Of a stretch of 64,000 nucleotides of DNA, positions 32,801 to 41,943 are shown in pieces. The notes under the pieces were generated by a model, which saw nothing but the letters and a program-made list of their open reading frames with translations, had not been told where the DNA came from and ran no database searches. The DNA comes from Flavobacteriales bacterium. Its GTDB lineage: Bacteria > Bacteroidota > Bacteroidia > Flavobacteriales > CAJXXR01. A program made the translations under genes and the position numbers. The stretch lies in NCBI GenBank assembly GCA_025210805.1, contig JAOAQX010000018.1, forward strand, positions 62,001 through 126,000, read 5' to 3'. Positions within the stretch are counted from its first letter, which is position 1. Every line of letters begins with the position of its first letter.

Positions 32801-35617
32801 CCTAGATGGTTTGCTCAAAGAAAGATCACAAAAGAAATAAAACCATTTCTAACAAGAGAAAAAGAAACAGATGCCTTTTTAGAAAAATTATTGCTGTTTC
32901 AACAGGAAAATAAAAAGATTAAAGATGAAAAAAGTTTCCTTGCTAAGACGCTAGATTTCTGGTGGGAACAAAGAGAAACAAACTGGGAACAAATTTCGGA
33001 AGCGATCAACCAAACTTCCATTTTTAAAGATCAGATTGAAAGTTGGATTCATCAATATAAAATTGACAGAAATTTTATAGAAAAAATCACCGAAATAATC
33101 TCTAATAAATCGGTTTTGTGGGAAGGAAAAAATGCTCAATTCTTTGAAGTATTAAACGAACTATATCAACAATATCAACAAAACCTTTCAGCATTCACTA
33201 CACTTTGCTCCCTGGATAAAAACTGGGTTAAGCAACAAACTAATTGGCTAGATCATTTAGTGGAATCTACAACTCTTTGGAAAGAAGATTTTTCTGAAAC
33301 AAGACTTTGGAATCAATGGTTAAAAATTAGAGAAAAAGCTATAAACCAAGAACTTCAATTACTTATTTCTCACTACGAATCTGGTGTACCTACTCAAGAT
33401 CTTCATTGGGTTTTTCAAAAATCCATCCATTACTTATTAATTGAACTAATCCCAAAAAACCACGAAGCACTTGCAAGCTTTAATGGGGATTTATATGAAA
33501 ATAAGATTCGAAAATATCAAGAAATAACACGTTATCTACAGCAACTATCCATTGCCGAATTACAAGCTAAACTAGCTAGTAATATTCCTCATTTTGAAGA
33601 AGGAATTACCAATAGTTCTGAAATGGGAATTTTACAAAAAGCCATTCGCAGTAGAGGGAGAGGAATTAGTATTCGTCGTCTTTTTGATCGTATTCCAAAT
33701 TTACTTCCACGCATCAATCCATGTATGCTAATGAGTCCGCTTTCTGTGGCGAAATACCTAAAGGCTGATGAGCAACTTTTTGATCTAGTAATCTTTGATG
33801 AAGCCTCTCAGCTACCTACTTGCGATGCCATAGGAACCATGGCTCGAGGACAAAATGTGGTGGTAGTTGGAGATCCTAAACAGATGCCACCCACAAGTTT
33901 TTTCTCTTCGAATAGGTATGATGAAAATTTAAACGATATAGAAGATTTAGAAAGCATTTTAGATGATTGTTCTGCACTTTCTATGCCTTCAAAAAAATTG
34001 CGTTGGCATTACCGCAGCAAGCACGAAAGTCTTATTGCTTTTAGCAATGCACACTATTATGAATATAGCTTGCAAACTTTTCCTTCTCCAGATGATTTAA
34101 ACATCAAGGTAAAACACATGCCCGTAGATGGTTTTTATGACAAAGGTAAAACCCGACAAAACCGAGCTGAAGCGGAAGCTATTGTACAATATATTTTAGA
34201 TAGATATGCCGCTTCTTCATTACCAGATAGAAGTATTGGTGTGGTTACTTTTAGTATGACTCAGCAGAATTTGATTGAAGATTTACTTCAGGATGCCTTA
34301 AAAAATCATCCAGAATTGGAAACAAAAATATGGAATAACGAAGAGCCTTTGTTTATCAAAAATCTTGAAAATGTACAAGGAGATGAAAGAGATATTATTT
34401 TGTTCTCTATTGGCTATGCTCCCGACAAAAACGGGAAACTTTCCTTGAATTTTGGACCACTGAATAGAGAAGGCGGTTGGCGAAGATTAAATGTTGCTGT
34501 TTCTAGATCTCGCTATGAAATGGTGGTATTTTCTACCCTGAAATCTGAAGAGATCAATCTTAAAAGAACAAAATCGAAAGGGATAGCAGGTATCAAGGCT
34601 TTTTTGGAATATGCCGAAAAAGGAAAATTTGCTTTAACCTCTAATCGAATTAAAAAAGATACTTCGGGCAACGATTTTTTATTAGAAGACATTGCCGTAA
34701 AATTAGAAAACTTAGGATACAAAATAAAAACCAATATCGGTTATTCTGATTTTAAAATAGACTTAGCGGTGATGCATCCACAAAAAACTGATACCTATAT
34801 TCTGGGAATTCAAACAGATGGACCCAATTTTTTCAAAACGCCCTCTGCTCGAGATCGAAATTTCACTCAACCAACTGTTCTTCAACTATTAGATTGGAAT
34901 ATTTACCGAATTTGGAGTACCGACTGGTGGTTGTATTCCGATAAAATAGTGACTGATTTAGGTATATTACTTCAAGATCTCATCGAAAATCCTGAAAAAG
35001 ATCTCAATAAAACAGATCCCTCAACAGCATTTTCTATTACACAAAAAACAGTTGAAGAACCCAAAAATGCAGTGTATAAAGCTACCGATTTACGAGTAGG
35101 TCATTTATCTAGTGATGATTTTTATTTGAAGAAAAACGAATCTAAAATTGTCAATCAACTTGAAAAAATACTTCATCAGGAGGCACCCATCTGTCATAGC
35201 TTACTCCACCGCAGACTTCTAAATGCCTACGACCTCAGACTTACGGCAAAAATGGAACGTTTCCTCCATGATATTTGCAAAAAACAAAACTGGATAACTA
35301 CACAGGAATCTGAGGAAATAATTTATTGGAAAAACTTTCAAGATCCTGCCCTTTACAAAGGGTTTAGAACCGCTGAAAGCACCAACGATCTCCGTGCTCC
35401 AGAGCAAATCCCCTTAGTGGAGATAGAACAGGTTATTTTACATATTCTCCAACAACAAATGAGTCTCCCAACAGAGGAACTCATAAAAAATAGTGCACAA
35501 ATCATAGGATTCCGACGCCTTACTAGTAAAGTAAAACCTGTTTTCCAAAAAGGACTGGATTCATTGCTCCAAAAAAATCAAATTTTTGAAAATGATGGGA
35601 GAGTTTTTGGGAGGTAA
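29837..35617 (+). CDS. DUF4011-type SF1 helicase with PD-(D/E)XK nuclease domain and DUF3320
   Basis: This is a 1926-residue cytosolic protein. In order it has an N-terminal beta-sandwich (~1-170), a transglutaminase-like domain with Cys223 ('MGTCLDTSIL') and His249 ('KKGHAYLGVWL'), and DUF4011 (~385-650). The SF1 helicase has Walker A 'GPPGTGKS' at 689-696, 'VIFDEASQLP' near 1321, and 'NVQGDERDIILFSIG' with 'LNVAVSRSR'. Then come a nuclease domain of the Vsr/MTES_1575 type (~1615-1710, 'ILGIQTDG', 'IYRIWSTDWW') and a C-terminal DUF3320 region. Helicase-DUF4011-Vsr proteins recur in defence islands and related ones have shown anti-phage activity. It probably degrades invading DNA. It lies outside the transposon. 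Confidence 0.85.
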   Translation: MEYVQSSKFTVDFQYIEKVNFAIVQNKIELIQKFTLENTENEPHENILIRLESSGNLFSAIELSIPKLSPEIPVEVSLPPISLNKETLVSLTEKTEEEMRLEIFIGDRRWIRRDYPIEVLPYDYWSGAHIFPEIIAAFVTPNHPAIIQVQRRTAQIIKEWTKNPSLDGYQQKNKNHVKQQIAAVFQALQELKITYVNPPISFEWQGQRIRTADQIFEHKMGTCLDTSILFSSCLEAIGLYPILIFKKGHAYLGVWLSDTLFPDAVNDDSSLIENRIADGIHEILLLETTTLTDGNQQAFEEAIEIAKDTFKKEAEFEYFVDIKRARLAGIRPIAQRILSDKGYQLVLPEKEEDFDSLYHEAPEKLEIHNLDSLQKTTFSRQDLWERKLLDLSLRNNLLNIRATRSVLQLLTVDIDTIEDGFADGKEYTLFPKPEEWIPPMDTKGIFPALGKRESIHSLLQKEQEINRIRTYQSPKELEKSILFLYRKAKVSLEENGANTLFMTIGALRWYETENSEQARFAPLLLVPVEMVRKSAKAGYIVRTREEDTMMNITLLEMLRYDFDIDIHGLEELPKDESGIDVKKVFSIIRQGILDQKRWQVEEVNFLGTFSFNKFMLWNDIHHHAQKLTQNKVVDSLVKNQLQWKPNQEILSLDYNAKKAQELLLPIPADASQLEAIYAATHGESFILHGPPGTGKSQTITNMIANALYQGKKVLFVAEKMAALSVVEKRLENIGLAPFCLELHSDKVKKSAVLQQLKETTEVVKKTSPEEFKTQVEKLAELKFDLQAYQQALHQKHPIGFSLFQAFSEALSLKNVLERIPFTSDFLKNKTEKNYDEWIEIIEEIQTIGKQTGHPADHSLFGIHKIAPDISKTTWEQMLSSIENDAKALSEKIKILNNLFEGNWTKDSLDNFMIFAQNIPQISTFPNAISDCFSDHKTLDKLSELLPYGKKSQKIARELLSEFCIESGLELPADQLLSRWKIAQNKWFLPRWFAQRKITKEIKPFLTREKETDAFLEKLLLFQQENKKIKDEKSFLAKTLDFWWEQRETNWEQISEAINQTSIFKDQIESWIHQYKIDRNFIEKITEIISNKSVLWEGKNAQFFEVLNELYQQYQQNLSAFTTLCSLDKNWVKQQTNWLDHLVESTTLWKEDFSETRLWNQWLKIREKAINQELQLLISHYESGVPTQDLHWVFQKSIHYLLIELIPKNHEALASFNGDLYENKIRKYQEITRYLQQLSIAELQAKLASNIPHFEEGITNSSEMGILQKAIRSRGRGISIRRLFDRIPNLLPRINPCMLMSPLSVAKYLKADEQLFDLVIFDEASQLPTCDAIGTMARGQNVVVVGDPKQMPPTSFFSSNRYDENLNDIEDLESILDDCSALSMPSKKLRWHYRSKHESLIAFSNAHYYEYSLQTFPSPDDLNIKVKHMPVDGFYDKGKTRQNRAEAEAIVQYILDRYAASSLPDRSIGVVTFSMTQQNLIEDLLQDALKNHPELETKIWNNEEPLFIKNLENVQGDERDIILFSIGYAPDKNGKLSLNFGPLNREGGWRRLNVAVSRSRYEMVVFSTLKSEEINLKRTKSKGIAGIKAFLEYAEKGKFALTSNRIKKDTSGNDFLLEDIAVKLENLGYKIKTNIGYSDFKIDLAVMHPQKTDTYILGIQTDGPNFFKTPSARDRNFTQPTVLQLLDWNIYRIWSTDWWLYSDKIVTDLGILLQDLIENPEKDLNKTDPSTAFSITQKTVEEPKNAVYKATDLRVGHLSSDDFYLKKNESKIVNQLEKILHQEAPICHSLLHRRLLNAYDLRLTAKMERFLHDICKKQNWITTQESEEIIYWKNFQDPALYKGFRTAESTNDLRAPEQIPLVEIEQVILHILQQQMSLPTEELIKNSAQIIGFRRLTSKVKPVFQKGLDSLLQKNQIFENDGRVFGR

Positions 35618-35758
35618 GAGTGATCTAATCTTATACATATATCCCTTGAAGAAAACTGTTTAACTGAGAAAGTTTTATATAATATTTTTTAAAATTATTT
35701 GAGGTACTAGATAAATTCATCTGTCCCTAAAAACATACATTTCTCTACAATAAAACAA

Positions 35759-35798
35759 AAAAAAGAGGCTGCCAAAATACTTTTGGACAGCCTCTTTT
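35759..35798. terminator. Bidirectional terminator between helicase and dnaK
   Basis: AAAAGAGGCTG / CAGCCTCTTTT, extended by CAAAA / TTTTG around a 3-nt loop, forms a very strong hairpin between the two convergent genes. Confidence 0.9.
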
Positions 35799-35820
35799 AC
35801 ATTGTTGATTAGTAAATGTA

Positions 35821-37722
35821 TTACTTCACTTCTTCAAAATCTACATCTTGAACGTCGTCTGCTTTATTATCAGCTCCCTCGTTTGGATTTGGACCTTGTT
35901 GTGCTCCTGCATCAGCACCACCTTGTTGTTGGTACATTTGCTGAGAAGCTTCTTGGAAGATTGTGTTTACTTTTTCCATTGAAGTATCGATAGCTGCAAG
36001 ATCTTTTGCTTCGTGTGCTTTTTTCAATTCAGCTACAGCATCTTCAATTTCTTTTTTCTTCTCTTCTGGAAGTTTATCTCCAAATTCGCTCATTTGTTTT
36101 TCCACTTGGAAAATCAATTGATCAGCTTGGTTGATTTTTTCCGCAACTTCTTTTGCTTGCTTATCTGCATCGGCATTAGCTTCTGCTTCTGCTTTCATTC
36201 TTTGGATTTCATCATCAGAAAGTCCTGAAGAAGCTTCAATCTTAATATGTTGCTCTTTACCTGTTTTTTGGTCTTTTGCCGTTACTTTCAAGATTCCGTT
36301 TGCATCGATATCAAAAGTTACCTCAATTTGTGGTTCTCCTCTTCTTGCTGGTGGAATATCTGCCAATTGGAAACGTCCGATTGTTTTATTATCAGCTGCC
36401 ATAGGTCTTTCTCCTTGCAAAACGTGAATATCTACGGCTGGTTGGTTGTCCGCTGCTGTAGAGAATACTTGTGATTTGTTGGTAGGAATGGTTGTGTTAG
36501 ATTCAATCAATTTTGTCATAACACCACCCATTGTTTCAATTCCTAAAGAAAGTGGGGTAACATCAAGAAGTAATACATCTTTTACCTCTCCTGTAAGCAC
36601 TCCACCTTGGATAGAAGCTCCAATAGCTACCACCTCATCTGGGTTTACTCCTTTTGAAGGATCTTTTCCGAAGAATTTCTTCACCACATCTTGAATTGCT
36701 GGAATACGTGTGGAACCTCCTACAAGGATAACCTCGTCGATATCGCTAGCAGTCATTCCTGCATCATCTAAGGCTCTTTTACAAGGCTCAATAGAACGCT
36801 GGATCAATGTATCTGCTAATTGCTCAAATTTTGAACGTGAAAGCGAACGTACCAAGTGCTTAGGTCCCGAAGCTGTAGCGGTAATATAAGGCAAATTGAT
36901 ATCTGTTTGCGTAGAAGCCGAAAGTTCGATCTTCGCTTTTTCTGCCGCTTCTTTTAATCTTTGAAGAGCCATTGGGTCTTGGCGAAGATCCATGTTTTCT
37001 TCTGCTTTAAACTCTTCTGCCAACCAGTTGATGATTACTTGGTCAAAGTCGTCTCCACCTAAGTGCGTATCTCCATTTGTAGATTTTACTTCAAATACTC
37101 CGTCTCCTAGTTCTAGGATAGAGATATCAAAAGTTCCTCCTCCAAGGTCATAAACTGCAATAGTTCTATCTTCATCTGTTTTATCAAGTCCGTAAGCAAG
37201 TGCTGCGGCTGTAGGTTCATTGATGATACGACGAACTTTTAGTCCTGCAATTTCTCCTGCTTCTTTGGTGGCTTGTCTTTGTGCATCATTAAAATAAGCA
37301 GGTACTGTAATTACCGCTTCTCCTACTGATGTTCCTAAATAATCTTCGGCTGTTTTCTTCATTTTTTGAAGTACCATTGCCGATATTTCTTGTGGAGTAT
37401 ATAGTTTTCCGTCAATATCTACACGTGGTGTATTATTGTCTCCTTTTACTACTGTGTATGGCACACGTCCAGCTTCTTCTGTTACATTATCAAAAGATTC
37501 TCCCATAAAACGCTTGATAGAAGCGATGGTTTTCTTTGGATTCGTAATCGCTTGACGCTTGGCTGCATCTCCCACTTTAATTTCTCCTCCTTCTACAAAG
37601 GCTACAATAGATGGGGTTGTTCTTCTTCCTTCTGAGTTAGCTATAACGGTTGGTTCGTTTCCTTCCATTACCGAAACACACGAATTTGTGGTTCCTAAAT
37701 CAATTCCTATTATTTTACTCAT
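35821..37722 (-). CDS. dnaK: Chaperone DnaK (Hsp70)
   Basis: This 633-residue Hsp70 starts [20 protein letters not shown]. The phosphate loop '[19 protein letters not shown]' and hinge '[20 protein letters not shown]' are present, with the substrate domain '...[18 protein letters not shown]'. The Gly-rich C-terminus ends in [12 protein letters not shown], the usual co-chaperone tail. dnaJ and grpE are not adjacent. The upstream region holds repeated TGTCA motifs but no CIRCE element. Confidence 0.98.
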   Translation of the reverse strand: MSKIIGIDLGTTNSCVSVMEGNEPTVIANSEGRRTTPSIVAFVEGGEIKVGDAAKRQAITNPKKTIASIKRFMGESFDNVTEEAGRVPYTVVKGDNNTPRVDIDGKLYTPQEISAMVLQKMKKTAEDYLGTSVGEAVITVPAYFNDAQRQATKEAGEIAGLKVRRIINEPTAAALAYGLDKTDEDRTIAVYDLGGGTFDISILELGDGVFEVKSTNGDTHLGGDDFDQVIINWLAEEFKAEENMDLRQDPMALQRLKEAAEKAKIELSASTQTDINLPYITATASGPKHLVRSLSRSKFEQLADTLIQRSIEPCKRALDDAGMTASDIDEVILVGGSTRIPAIQDVVKKFFGKDPSKGVNPDEVVAIGASIQGGVLTGEVKDVLLLDVTPLSLGIETMGGVMTKLIESNTTIPTNKSQVFSTAADNQPAVDIHVLQGERPMAADNKTIGRFQLADIPPARRGEPQIEVTFDIDANGILKVTAKDQKTGKEQHIKIEASSGLSDDEIQRMKAEAEANADADKQAKEVAEKINQADQLIFQVEKQMSEFGDKLPEEKKKEIEDAVAELKKAHEAKDLAAIDTSMEKVNTIFQEASQQMYQQQGGADAGAQQGPNPNEGADNKADDVQDVDFEEVK

Positions 37723-37737
37723 TGTATGGTGTTTTCT

Positions 37738-37906
37738 TTTTGTTACACTTTAAAATACTTTGTATCAGATTTTCTTTTTTTCCGATACAGTGGCTTTTAG
37801 TCAAAGGCTGTGCCATGGCTTTTTCGGCTGTTTTGTCTGACATTTTTACATATTAGACTGACATTTGGGGTATTTTCTTGAGTTTTGACAAACGTTTTAT
37901 ATGACA
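37738..37906 (-). promoter_or_regulatory. dnaK upstream region with four TGACA repeats
   Basis: TGACA (TGTCA on the dnaK strand) occurs at 37838-37842, 37859-37863, 37886-37890 and 37902-37906, and the first forms the palindrome TGTCTGACA. An imperfect TGTATCGGA/TCTGATACA hairpin lies nearer the gene. The cluster sits about 115-185 bp upstream of the start codon, where a heat-shock regulator could bind. Which factor is unknown. Confidence 0.4.
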
Positions 37907-38220
37907 AATGGACCTATTTTTTTAAAGCTTTTTCCTTAACAATACTTCGACAAAAAATTAAGCTGCGATTTTGCCTAAACTTCTGATTTTCTGAATTAGG
38001 TTTTTATTTTTCATGGAGTTGGGTTAATTCGGAACTTTGAAATAAATAAATCGTATCAGAAACTATTGTTATATAGTGTTGAATGTCTCTGATAGAAAAA
38101 GCCGGTAAATCATTTTTATTGAGGTCAAACCGTATAGTCCAACTTGCTTTTATCCAATCTTTAAAAATCACCTCTCTATTCCTAAAGACTCAAATAGGGT
38201 GCTGTTAAAATTTTAAAAAG
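37907..38220. other. Intergenic region between dnaK and the LytTR gene
   Basis: No convincing gene is seen. On the minus strand a frame from GTG 38171 to TAA 38004 (55 codons, ...FDLNKNDLPAFSIRDIQHY...) has protein-like composition but no recognisable family or ribosome site. It may be a gene remnant. Confidence 0.3.
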
Positions 38221-38988
38221 TTATTTTGTTTTTTTTGTCGGAGTATTGATCATCAACATTTTAATTTTATTCAAAAAACTCGTTTTATTTCTTTGCGATA
38301 GCGGAATGTAGGTGTTGATATTCGTTCGTATTCCTTCGGTTTTTATAGATAAAGGAATATGCACTTGCTTGAGATTAATTCCAAAACTTCTGTGAGAGCG
38401 AAAAAAATGAGTAGGTAAATCTTCAAGGATTTCTTTTAGAGGCTTTGAGGCTGTTATGGTTTCTTTTTCTAAAATCAAATGAGTGTACATGCCATCAGCT
38501 TCAAGACTGATAATCTCGTCAATTAAAATTAAGTATTCTTCTTTGTGAGTTTTAAGTAGATAAACAGGCTTATCATAAGGATTTAAATTTGTTTCTAAAA
38601 CGGTTGTTTTTTTCTTCATTAAGTCTTTTCCCTTTCTTTTCTTTAAACGCTTTAGCGTATCTTCCAACTCGTTTTTTTTCAGCGGCTTGAGAAGGTAGTC
38701 AAATGCAGACAACTTAAAGGCTTGAATGGCAAATTGATTATAGGCGGTGACGAAAATAATTTCAAAATCTATCGGATCTTGAAACTTATTTAATATTTCT
38801 AAGCCCGTGTGGTTGGGCATTTCAATATCTAAAAACAAAATATCAATTGGTTTTTGCTTAATCTGATCTATTCCATCCATTAAATTATCGGATTCTCCTA
38901 TAACTAGAATTTCAATATTTATTTCTTCCAAAAGATGTTTAAGAATCAGTCTTGGAGCTTTTTCGTCATCAATAATAAAGGCTTTCAT
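38221..38988 (-). CDS. LytTR family response regulator
   Basis: This 255-residue regulator has an N-terminal receiver (MKAFIIDDEKAPRLILKHLL), phospho-acceptor Asp in 'IDILFLDIEMPNHTGLEIL' and the switch Lys in 'YLLKPLKKNELED'. The C-terminal LytTR DNA-binding domain covers ~150-245 ('IISLEADGMYTHLILEKETI', 'FFRSHRSFGINLKQV'). It starts 5 bp after the stop of the kinase gene, forming a two-component pair. Target promoters are not evident. Confidence 0.92.
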   Translation of the reverse strand: MKAFIIDDEKAPRLILKHLLEEINIEILVIGESDNLMDGIDQIKQKPIDILFLDIEMPNHTGLEILNKFQDPIDFEIIFVTAYNQFAIQAFKLSAFDYLLKPLKKNELEDTLKRLKKRKGKDLMKKKTTVLETNLNPYDKPVYLLKTHKEEYLILIDEIISLEADGMYTHLILEKETITASKPLKEILEDLPTHFFRSHRSFGINLKQVHIPLSIKTEGIRTNINTYIPLSQRNKTSFLNKIKMLMINTPTKKTK

Positions 38989-38993
38989 AAGGA

Positions 38994-41819
38994 TTATTTA
39001 AAAGTGAATAGGAATGACTGGCGAGTACCCTTTTCGGAAGTAGAAGTCTGGAGTTCGATATGGTATCTTGTTGATTGTTGAGAAATGTTTTCAATACGTT
39101 TCTTTATAGCTTTCAGAGCAAATGGTTGGTGTGTTTCTTTTCTTTTAGTTTCATTTCCGAAGCCCTTTCCATTGTCTGATACAGTGAGTGAAAATCCATT
39201 TGAAGATCGTTGGGTCTTAATTTCGATAATTTTATTTTGGTCACTTTTGTTAAAGGCATGACGAATCGAGTTTTCAATCATGGGTTGTGTCAGCAAAGAA
39301 GGTATTTCTATATGATCAAAAAAATCAGAGTCATCTATAATTATGATTAATTTCACAGGTATTTCCACTCGAGAATTTTCTAGTTCTACATAGTTTCGCA
39401 TCAAAATAATTTCTTCTTTCAAATAAATATATTCCTTGCCCGATTTATCCAAGATATTTCTAATAAGATCTGCAAAATCACCTATATTTTGATAAGCTTC
39501 TTTGGTTTTACCTTCTATAACCTTTGCCTGAATTGCCGTTAGAACATTGAAAATAAAATGTGGATTCATTTGAGAACGAATAGCAGTTAACTCTGCTTTT
39601 AAGGCTCTAGTTTCGAGTTGTTTTTTCTGAAGTCTGAGCAATGCTTTTTTGCGTATTATTCCTTCACGCCACAGAATAATTCTCCATATTAGAAAAAAAA
39701 CGAAAGCAAAAATTAGTAAGACAAACCACCATTGCAAATAATAAGGAGGATCTACTTGGTAATGTACTGGGAGGACATCCGATTCTTCACCATTTATGTT
39801 CACTGCTTTAAATAATATTTGACCTTTTCCTATCGGCAAACGATCTACTTGAATATTGTCTAAAGGAGCTTCTAGTTTTTTCCATGAAAATGAAGCCTCA
39901 TTAAGTCGATAAAATATTTCAAACTGACCTCGTAACCTAAGGGCTTTGTGGATTTCTAGTTTTAGGTGGAGATTATTTTGGTGGAATGCTAAGACAAAAT
40001 GGTTGTTTTCAGAATTGAAATTTGAAATCGGCTGAAAACTCAACTCAGGTTTAATCCTTTTTTGAGTTTCTAAAATGGGTAGTACGCTTATGGAAGTTTT
40101 ATGTGTAAAAATAAGTTGATTTTTATTCTCAAATACTGTTTTGCTCAAGCGACTATTTAAACCATTTTGTGTGGAGAAACGATTGACCAATTGATATTTT
40201 TTATCGAGTTGAATAACCCCAGTAGGCATAAATACATACAGATGATCTTTCAGTGTTTTACAAGCATTAATGGTTCTTGTATTGCTATGATAAATGGTAT
40301 CAAGAGTGATGAAATCAGTGGTTTTCAGCCAAGTATTATTATGTAAAAAAGAAAAGGATGAACTCAAGGATTCTAGTGAATTAGTAGGAGCACTCTTCTT
40401 TAAAGATGAAAAATAAATCTGCGTAACAACCTTATTTTCCGTACGATACATAAATATACCCTTTTTAGTTGAAATATAAACAATTTGACGCTGTTCATCT
40501 TTGCACAAATCGATATTCCATCCTATTTCTTTATTATCTTCTAATTTTTGCCTATCCCATTTAATAAAGCCTTTTCGAGTTCCTAAGATAGTGTAGTCAT
40601 GTAGTGCTAAAATATTTTTAATGGATGACAGATTGTGGCTATTTATAATTTTCCAATACTTAAAATCTATTTCATAGAGTTGATCGCAATAAACCAAAAG
40701 ATTCTTCTTATTAGAGGTCCAAGAAATAGAAAGCGTTTCACATCGTTTACCAAAATTCAAAACTGAAATTTTATGGCTGGTCAACTGATGTTTAATTAAT
40801 TTCCCAGCACTCGTGGCATGTATCAAATAATCATCTTTGTAAATACTTTTAAGAATCGATTCGTTATCCAAATATTTACTATAATCATATAAAAAAGCAT
40901 GAATATTTGGAATTAACAAGAGTCCATTGCCATGGGTAGTAGCTAGATAATTACCCTCTAAATCTTTTCCGAAATGAGTGATTTGAGTCTTATTCAAAAG
41001 TTGCTTCTGAAACACACCATCTAAACTAAAAAAATGGAGTCCATTAGGACCACATAAAACCAATTGTTTATCCACTAGACTGGCATAGTTTATTTTACCC
41101 TCAAAGGGTATATCTATAAAACCCTTTGCATTCCCATCAATAAAATTGGTAACGGAAATGAGTTTATTCGCATCTTCAAAAAATAGATAATCTCCTGAAG
41201 GACTTTGTAAAAAACGGCATCGACTTTTGTTTACAAAATCGTTATTTATGCTGAACCCTTGTCCAGAATCGAGATCAATTATTTTTACTGACTCATCATT
41301 GTATTGGCAAATTCCATATACTTTGTTCTGGTAGGAAAATAATGTTCGAATAAGTGAAAAGGAATCAATAAGTGAAATATTCAGGTCTTCCGTGTTGATT
41401 TCATAAATCTTCTGCTCGGTTCTTAAGAAGAATCGATTGTTTAGTTTTTGAAAGGTAGTAAGCTCATTATTTTTTTGACTAAAAGGATGCTTTATAAAAG
41501 TATCTTTCTGTAGATAAAAAATATCTCCGTAGAAATTATTCGCCCAAAGTCTGTCTTTGGAATCATAAACTAAGGATGAAATGGGCTTTGCTCGTCCAAC
41601 CGTTCTGTAGGGGTAAAATATTTTTCCATCAAACCTAAAAATCCCGGAGTTTCCAGATACCCAAACTCGTCCTGTTTTTTCGGATTGTGTCCAATGATAT
41701 CCCGTATTTGTTGTAAAACCGCTATTACTTTGATTATACTCAAATCTTTTTAATTGGTATTCTTGAGCCCAAGACAGGGAGTGAATACAAAATAGTACTA
41801 TATAAATCCATTTTCTCAC
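38994..41819 (-). CDS. LytS-type sensor histidine kinase with propeller sensor
   Basis: This 941-residue protein has a signal peptide (MRKWIYIVLFCIHSLSWAQE) and periplasmic two-component-regulator propeller repeats (~25-590). A Y_Y_Y-like Ig domain follows (~610-690), then one TM helix ('WWFVLLIFAFVFFLIWRIIL'). The cytoplasmic His_kinase module has its phospho-His in 'RSQMNPHFIFNVLTAIQAKV', and a HATPase ('VSDNGKGFGNETKRKETH') ends the protein. It lacks fused HTH or receiver domains and passes the signal to the adjacent LytTR protein. The ligand is unknown; there is no SusCD pair nearby. Confidence 0.9.
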   Translation of the reverse strand: MRKWIYIVLFCIHSLSWAQEYQLKRFEYNQSNSGFTTNTGYHWTQSEKTGRVWVSGNSGIFRFDGKIFYPYRTVGRAKPISSLVYDSKDRLWANNFYGDIFYLQKDTFIKHPFSQKNNELTTFQKLNNRFFLRTEQKIYEINTEDLNISLIDSFSLIRTLFSYQNKVYGICQYNDESVKIIDLDSGQGFSINNDFVNKSRCRFLQSPSGDYLFFEDANKLISVTNFIDGNAKGFIDIPFEGKINYASLVDKQLVLCGPNGLHFFSLDGVFQKQLLNKTQITHFGKDLEGNYLATTHGNGLLLIPNIHAFLYDYSKYLDNESILKSIYKDDYLIHATSAGKLIKHQLTSHKISVLNFGKRCETLSISWTSNKKNLLVYCDQLYEIDFKYWKIINSHNLSSIKNILALHDYTILGTRKGFIKWDRQKLEDNKEIGWNIDLCKDEQRQIVYISTKKGIFMYRTENKVVTQIYFSSLKKSAPTNSLESLSSSFSFLHNNTWLKTTDFITLDTIYHSNTRTINACKTLKDHLYVFMPTGVIQLDKKYQLVNRFSTQNGLNSRLSKTVFENKNQLIFTHKTSISVLPILETQKRIKPELSFQPISNFNSENNHFVLAFHQNNLHLKLEIHKALRLRGQFEIFYRLNEASFSWKKLEAPLDNIQVDRLPIGKGQILFKAVNINGEESDVLPVHYQVDPPYYLQWWFVLLIFAFVFFLIWRIILWREGIIRKKALLRLQKKQLETRALKAELTAIRSQMNPHFIFNVLTAIQAKVIEGKTKEAYQNIGDFADLIRNILDKSGKEYIYLKEEIILMRNYVELENSRVEIPVKLIIIIDDSDFFDHIEIPSLLTQPMIENSIRHAFNKSDQNKIIEIKTQRSSNGFSLTVSDNGKGFGNETKRKETHQPFALKAIKKRIENISQQSTRYHIELQTSTSEKGTRQSFLFTFK

Positions 41820-41943
41820 AAGGCAAATATATATCCTTTTACCTATTGCGAATTACTTAAAAGTCTGCGTTTAGAAATAAAAAAAGCCATTCAGAAGATA
41901 TTGAAACGAGGCTCAATACCTATGCTATAGTTTTGAATCAAAA

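Noticed and set aside
35802-37753. Several plus-strand frames across dnaK
   Set aside because: They are antisense shadows of a strongly conserved gene with biased codon use.
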